Shown here: piece by piece, positions 6,036 to 6,973 of the stretch
Layout of the letters: each line of letters opens with the position of its first letter
Numbering within the stretch: position 1 is the stretch's first letter
Source of the DNA: an uncultured Spirochaetales bacterium
GTDB taxonomy: Bacteria > Spirochaetota > Spirochaetia > Sphaerochaetales > Sphaerochaetaceae
DNA: 6,973 nt
NCBI GenBank assembly: GCA_934276485.1
Contig: CAKQTE010000009.1
Coordinates: 1-6,973, forward strand
Direction: 5' to 3'
Notes under the pieces: model-generated
What the model was told of the DNA's origin: nothing
Database searches by the model: none
What the model saw: only the letters and a program-made list of their open reading frames with translations
Position numbers and translations under genes: made by a program

Positions 6036-6266
6036 TTGAAAAAAGAAAAAGATAATAAACTTATTCGTTCAAGTGCCGCTGAGTATTTAACTTATGTTGC
6101 TTCTGTTGGTGACCAGCAGGACAGCATTGAAATGCGCTATGAGGATGAGAATATATGGCTGACACAGAAGATGATGGCCACTTTGTATGACGTTGGTTTG
6201 CCAACGATAAATGAACATATTAAAAAGATTTCGACCTGTGCGGATGAACTATACATAGGAGCATAA
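6036..6266 (+). pseudogene. Truncated RhuM-family protein (N-terminal 76 aa)
   Basis: The start is TTG at 6036, with GGGAG nine bases upstream. The sequence LIRSSAAEYLTYVASVG, then SIEMRYEDENIWLTQKMMA and LYDVGLPTINEHIKKI, matches the N-terminus of the Virulence_RhuM family, whose members are usually over 300 residues. After ADEL (family ADNEL) the similarity ends and the frame stops with YIGA. No further RhuM sequence is visible downstream in any frame, so this is a deletion rather than a simple frameshift. RhuM has an N-terminal DNA-binding-like domain and is often near restriction-modification or defence genes; its function is poorly known. The fragment keeps the helix-turn-helix-like part and a ribosome binding site, so a short DNA-binding product might still be made, but a decayed gene is more likely. 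Confidence 0.8.
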
Positions 6267-6278
6267 AGTTCTGAGATG

Positions 6279-6306
6279 ACCCATGTCTATTTGGCATGGG
6301 TTTAAT
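6279..6306 (+). terminator. Hairpin terminator after the truncated RhuM gene
   Basis: A 7-bp stem ACCCATG (6279-6285) / CATGGGT (6295-6301) with a 9-nt loop is followed by TTAATATT, a weak U-rich tail. It lies 12 bp past the RhuM stop codon and before the next promoter, so it probably ends the regulator/RhuM transcript. Confidence 0.5.
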
Positions 6307-6315
6307 ATTGGGATA

Positions 6316-6344
6316 TTGCGTAGGCTAGTTATTTATATTATAAT
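6316..6344 (+). promoter_or_regulatory. Promoter of the two small ORFs
   Basis: A perfect TATAAT (6339-6344) stands 17 bp from TTGCGT (6316-6321), giving a start near 6351 and a leader of about 38 nt. The 9-mer AGGCTAGTT occurs in the spacer (6322-6330) and again over the ribosome binding site (6379-6387), 57 bp apart. Confidence 0.55.
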
Positions 6345-6388
6345 CTATTTCAATTAAAATACTTATCAATAGAACTGAAGGCTAGTTT

Positions 6389-6613
6389 ATGTTCGTGAAG
6401 GCAATTCCAGATAACAAGGGAGGTAGAGATGGATACTTCTGCTCTCTTGTTGAGTCCAGAAGAGAGAAAGGAAAGCCTGTGCACAAGCTTGTTTTCTCAT
6501 TTGGATATATTGAGAAAGAGAAGCTCCCATATCTTAGAGCTGCATTCAATGATGGCGATCCATCGGAGATACTTCAGAAAGAGCTAGCCAAGATGAGGGG
6601 AAAAGAGAAATGA
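6389..6613 (+). CDS. 74-aa protein resembling the N-terminal domain of IS1634-type transposases
   Basis: The ATG is preceded at 7 nt by GAAGG. The sequence MFVKAIPDNKGGRDGYF, CSLVESRREKGKPVHKLVFS and FGYIEKEKLPYLRAAF follows the pattern of the short N-terminal region of IS1634/IS4-type DDE transposases, where a Y-x-x-LVES-R-x-GK stretch is followed by a hydrophobic run and a Gly-Tyr/Leu turn. In those transposases this region is part of a single protein of roughly 500 residues or more; here it is a separate ORF that ends in a lysine-rich tail and overlaps the next start by ATGA. No DDE residues are present. It may be the first ORF of a split transposase, a domain remnant, or a co-opted small DNA-binding protein. 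The match is by pattern memory only, without alignment. Confidence 0.5.
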   Translation: MFVKAIPDNKGGRDGYFCSLVESRREKGKPVHKLVFSFGYIEKEKLPYLRAAFNDGDPSEILQKELAKMRGKEK

Positions 6614-6855
6614 GAAAAGTCAGATACACAATTGCAATTGAAGATGAAAATGGTAATATTCTCAGTGAGACGAATTATTCAAGAGAATGCGATATTCCAA
6701 CCAAGGACGAGATAGATAGACACACATATCTTGGTCTTCTGAATGATGTAGACAAGATAGAAAAGGCCTTGGTTGGAACACGTACGGAGGCTGAGAAAGC
6801 AGCGATGGCTTCCTTTCTTAAAGAGACAGACACTAAAAAAAACTCGAAAGACTGA
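6610..6855 (+). CDS. 81-aa protein of unknown function, translationally coupled
   Basis: The start ATG overlaps the previous stop as ATGA (6610-6613), with AGGGGAAAAGAG just upstream in the preceding gene, so coupled translation is likely. The product starts with a beta-hairpin-like stretch (VRYTIAIEDENGNIL, ETNYSREC), followed by a charged helix containing EIDRHTYLGLLNDVDKIEKA and EAEKAAMASFLKE. I do not recognise the family. The last codons lie on an A8 tract (6835-6842), and the TGA at 6853 is part of a small hairpin. A -1 shift at A_AAA_AAC would bypass this stop and extend the protein beyond the window. With the upstream partner it probably belongs to a mobile-element operon (inference). 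Confidence 0.6.
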   Translation: MRKVRYTIAIEDENGNILSETNYSRECDIPTKDEIDRHTYLGLLNDVDKIEKALVGTRTEAEKAAMASFLKETDTKKNSKD

Positions 6856-6867
6856 GAGACCATCTCA
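6837..6867 (+). promoter_or_regulatory. Candidate -1 ribosomal frameshift signal
   Basis: The heptamer A_AAA_AAC (6837-6843) is in the correct zero-frame phase for tandem -1 slippage. Nine nt downstream a hairpin TGAGA (6853-6857) / TCTCA (6863-6867) with a 5-nt loop can form, with possible outer pairing of AGAC (6849-6852) to GTCT near 6880. The zero-frame stop is inside this hairpin. Slippery A tracts with a downstream stem are typical of insertion-sequence transposase genes. Confidence 0.4.
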
Positions 6868-6973
6868 TTGACACCGAGGTCTGTCTAGCAGAAGTATCTC
6901 TATTCTCTGATTTTGGCAAACATCTGTCCCCAAAGGAGAGGATGCTGTCTTTTTATGTGCAGGAAAGCGTTGT
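6837..6973 (+). CDS. Partial -1 frame extension, continues past the window end
   Basis: After the A8 tract the -1 frame reads KKLERLRDHLIDTEVCLAEV, then LFSDFGKHLSPKERMLSFYV, and stays open to the end of the window (about 45 codons). It has no ATG, GTG or TTG near its beginning; the first ATG is at about 6930, without an obvious ribosome binding site. The residues look protein-like, with amphipathic helical spacing and few rare combinations. It is therefore best read as the frameshifted continuation of the 81-residue ORF, by programmed shifting or by an indel in a decayed gene. The part beyond 6973 is missing, so the family cannot be told. Confidence 0.4.

Overview
The window is AT-rich, gene-dense bacterial DNA. 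A signal-peptide-bearing patatin fused to a C-terminal beta-barrel implies a diderm cell envelope. The sparse Shine-Dalgarno use at housekeeping genes, the lack of an encoded tRNA CCA end and the overall gene mix would suit a spirochaete (Treponema/Sphaerochaeta-like). That taxonomic guess is an inference, not a proof.

Left part (1-760). Positions 1-180 hold only a doubtful 20-codon ORF. Positions 188-503 form a compact locus resembling a type I toxin-antitoxin module. A 41-residue amphipathic peptide gene with a near-perfect ribosome binding site lies on the minus strand, with a promoter ending at 498 and a leader of about 100 nt. Facing it on the plus strand is a short RNA with a TTGACA promoter and a strong intrinsic terminator; it is antisense to the 3' part of the peptide message. 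Three short blocks in the peptide mRNA leader are complementary, in nested order, to blocks in its 3' part, as expected for a message whose ends fold together. I see nothing convincing in 504-662. A tRNA-Leu(CAA) gene follows on the minus strand at 663-746. The 180-bp gap before the next gene shows no clear promoter.

Central part (927-4592). A type Vd-like patatin/beta-barrel protein (plus strand) converges with, and overlaps by 4 bp, a membrane-anchored TPR protein (minus strand). The TPR gene is divergent from queH, the cysteine-rich epoxyqueuosine reductase that performs the last step of queuosine synthesis in tRNA. These look like chromosomal core genes, with no sign of a shared pathway.

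Right part (4600-6973) is accessory. A Schlafen-AlbA_2/HATPase/winged-helix regulator has its own promoter. It is followed by the first 76 residues of a RhuM-family protein, which ends abruptly before a hairpin terminator. A second promoter then drives two short ORFs joined by an ATGA overlap. The first resembles the N-terminal domain of IS1634-type transposases. The second ends at an A8 tract, where a -1 shift at A_AAA_AAC opens a frame running off the window. This suggests programmed frameshifting or a decayed mobile element.

The strongest candidates for undescribed biology are the small-peptide/antisense-RNA locus at 188-503 and the putative frameshift site at 6837-6843.
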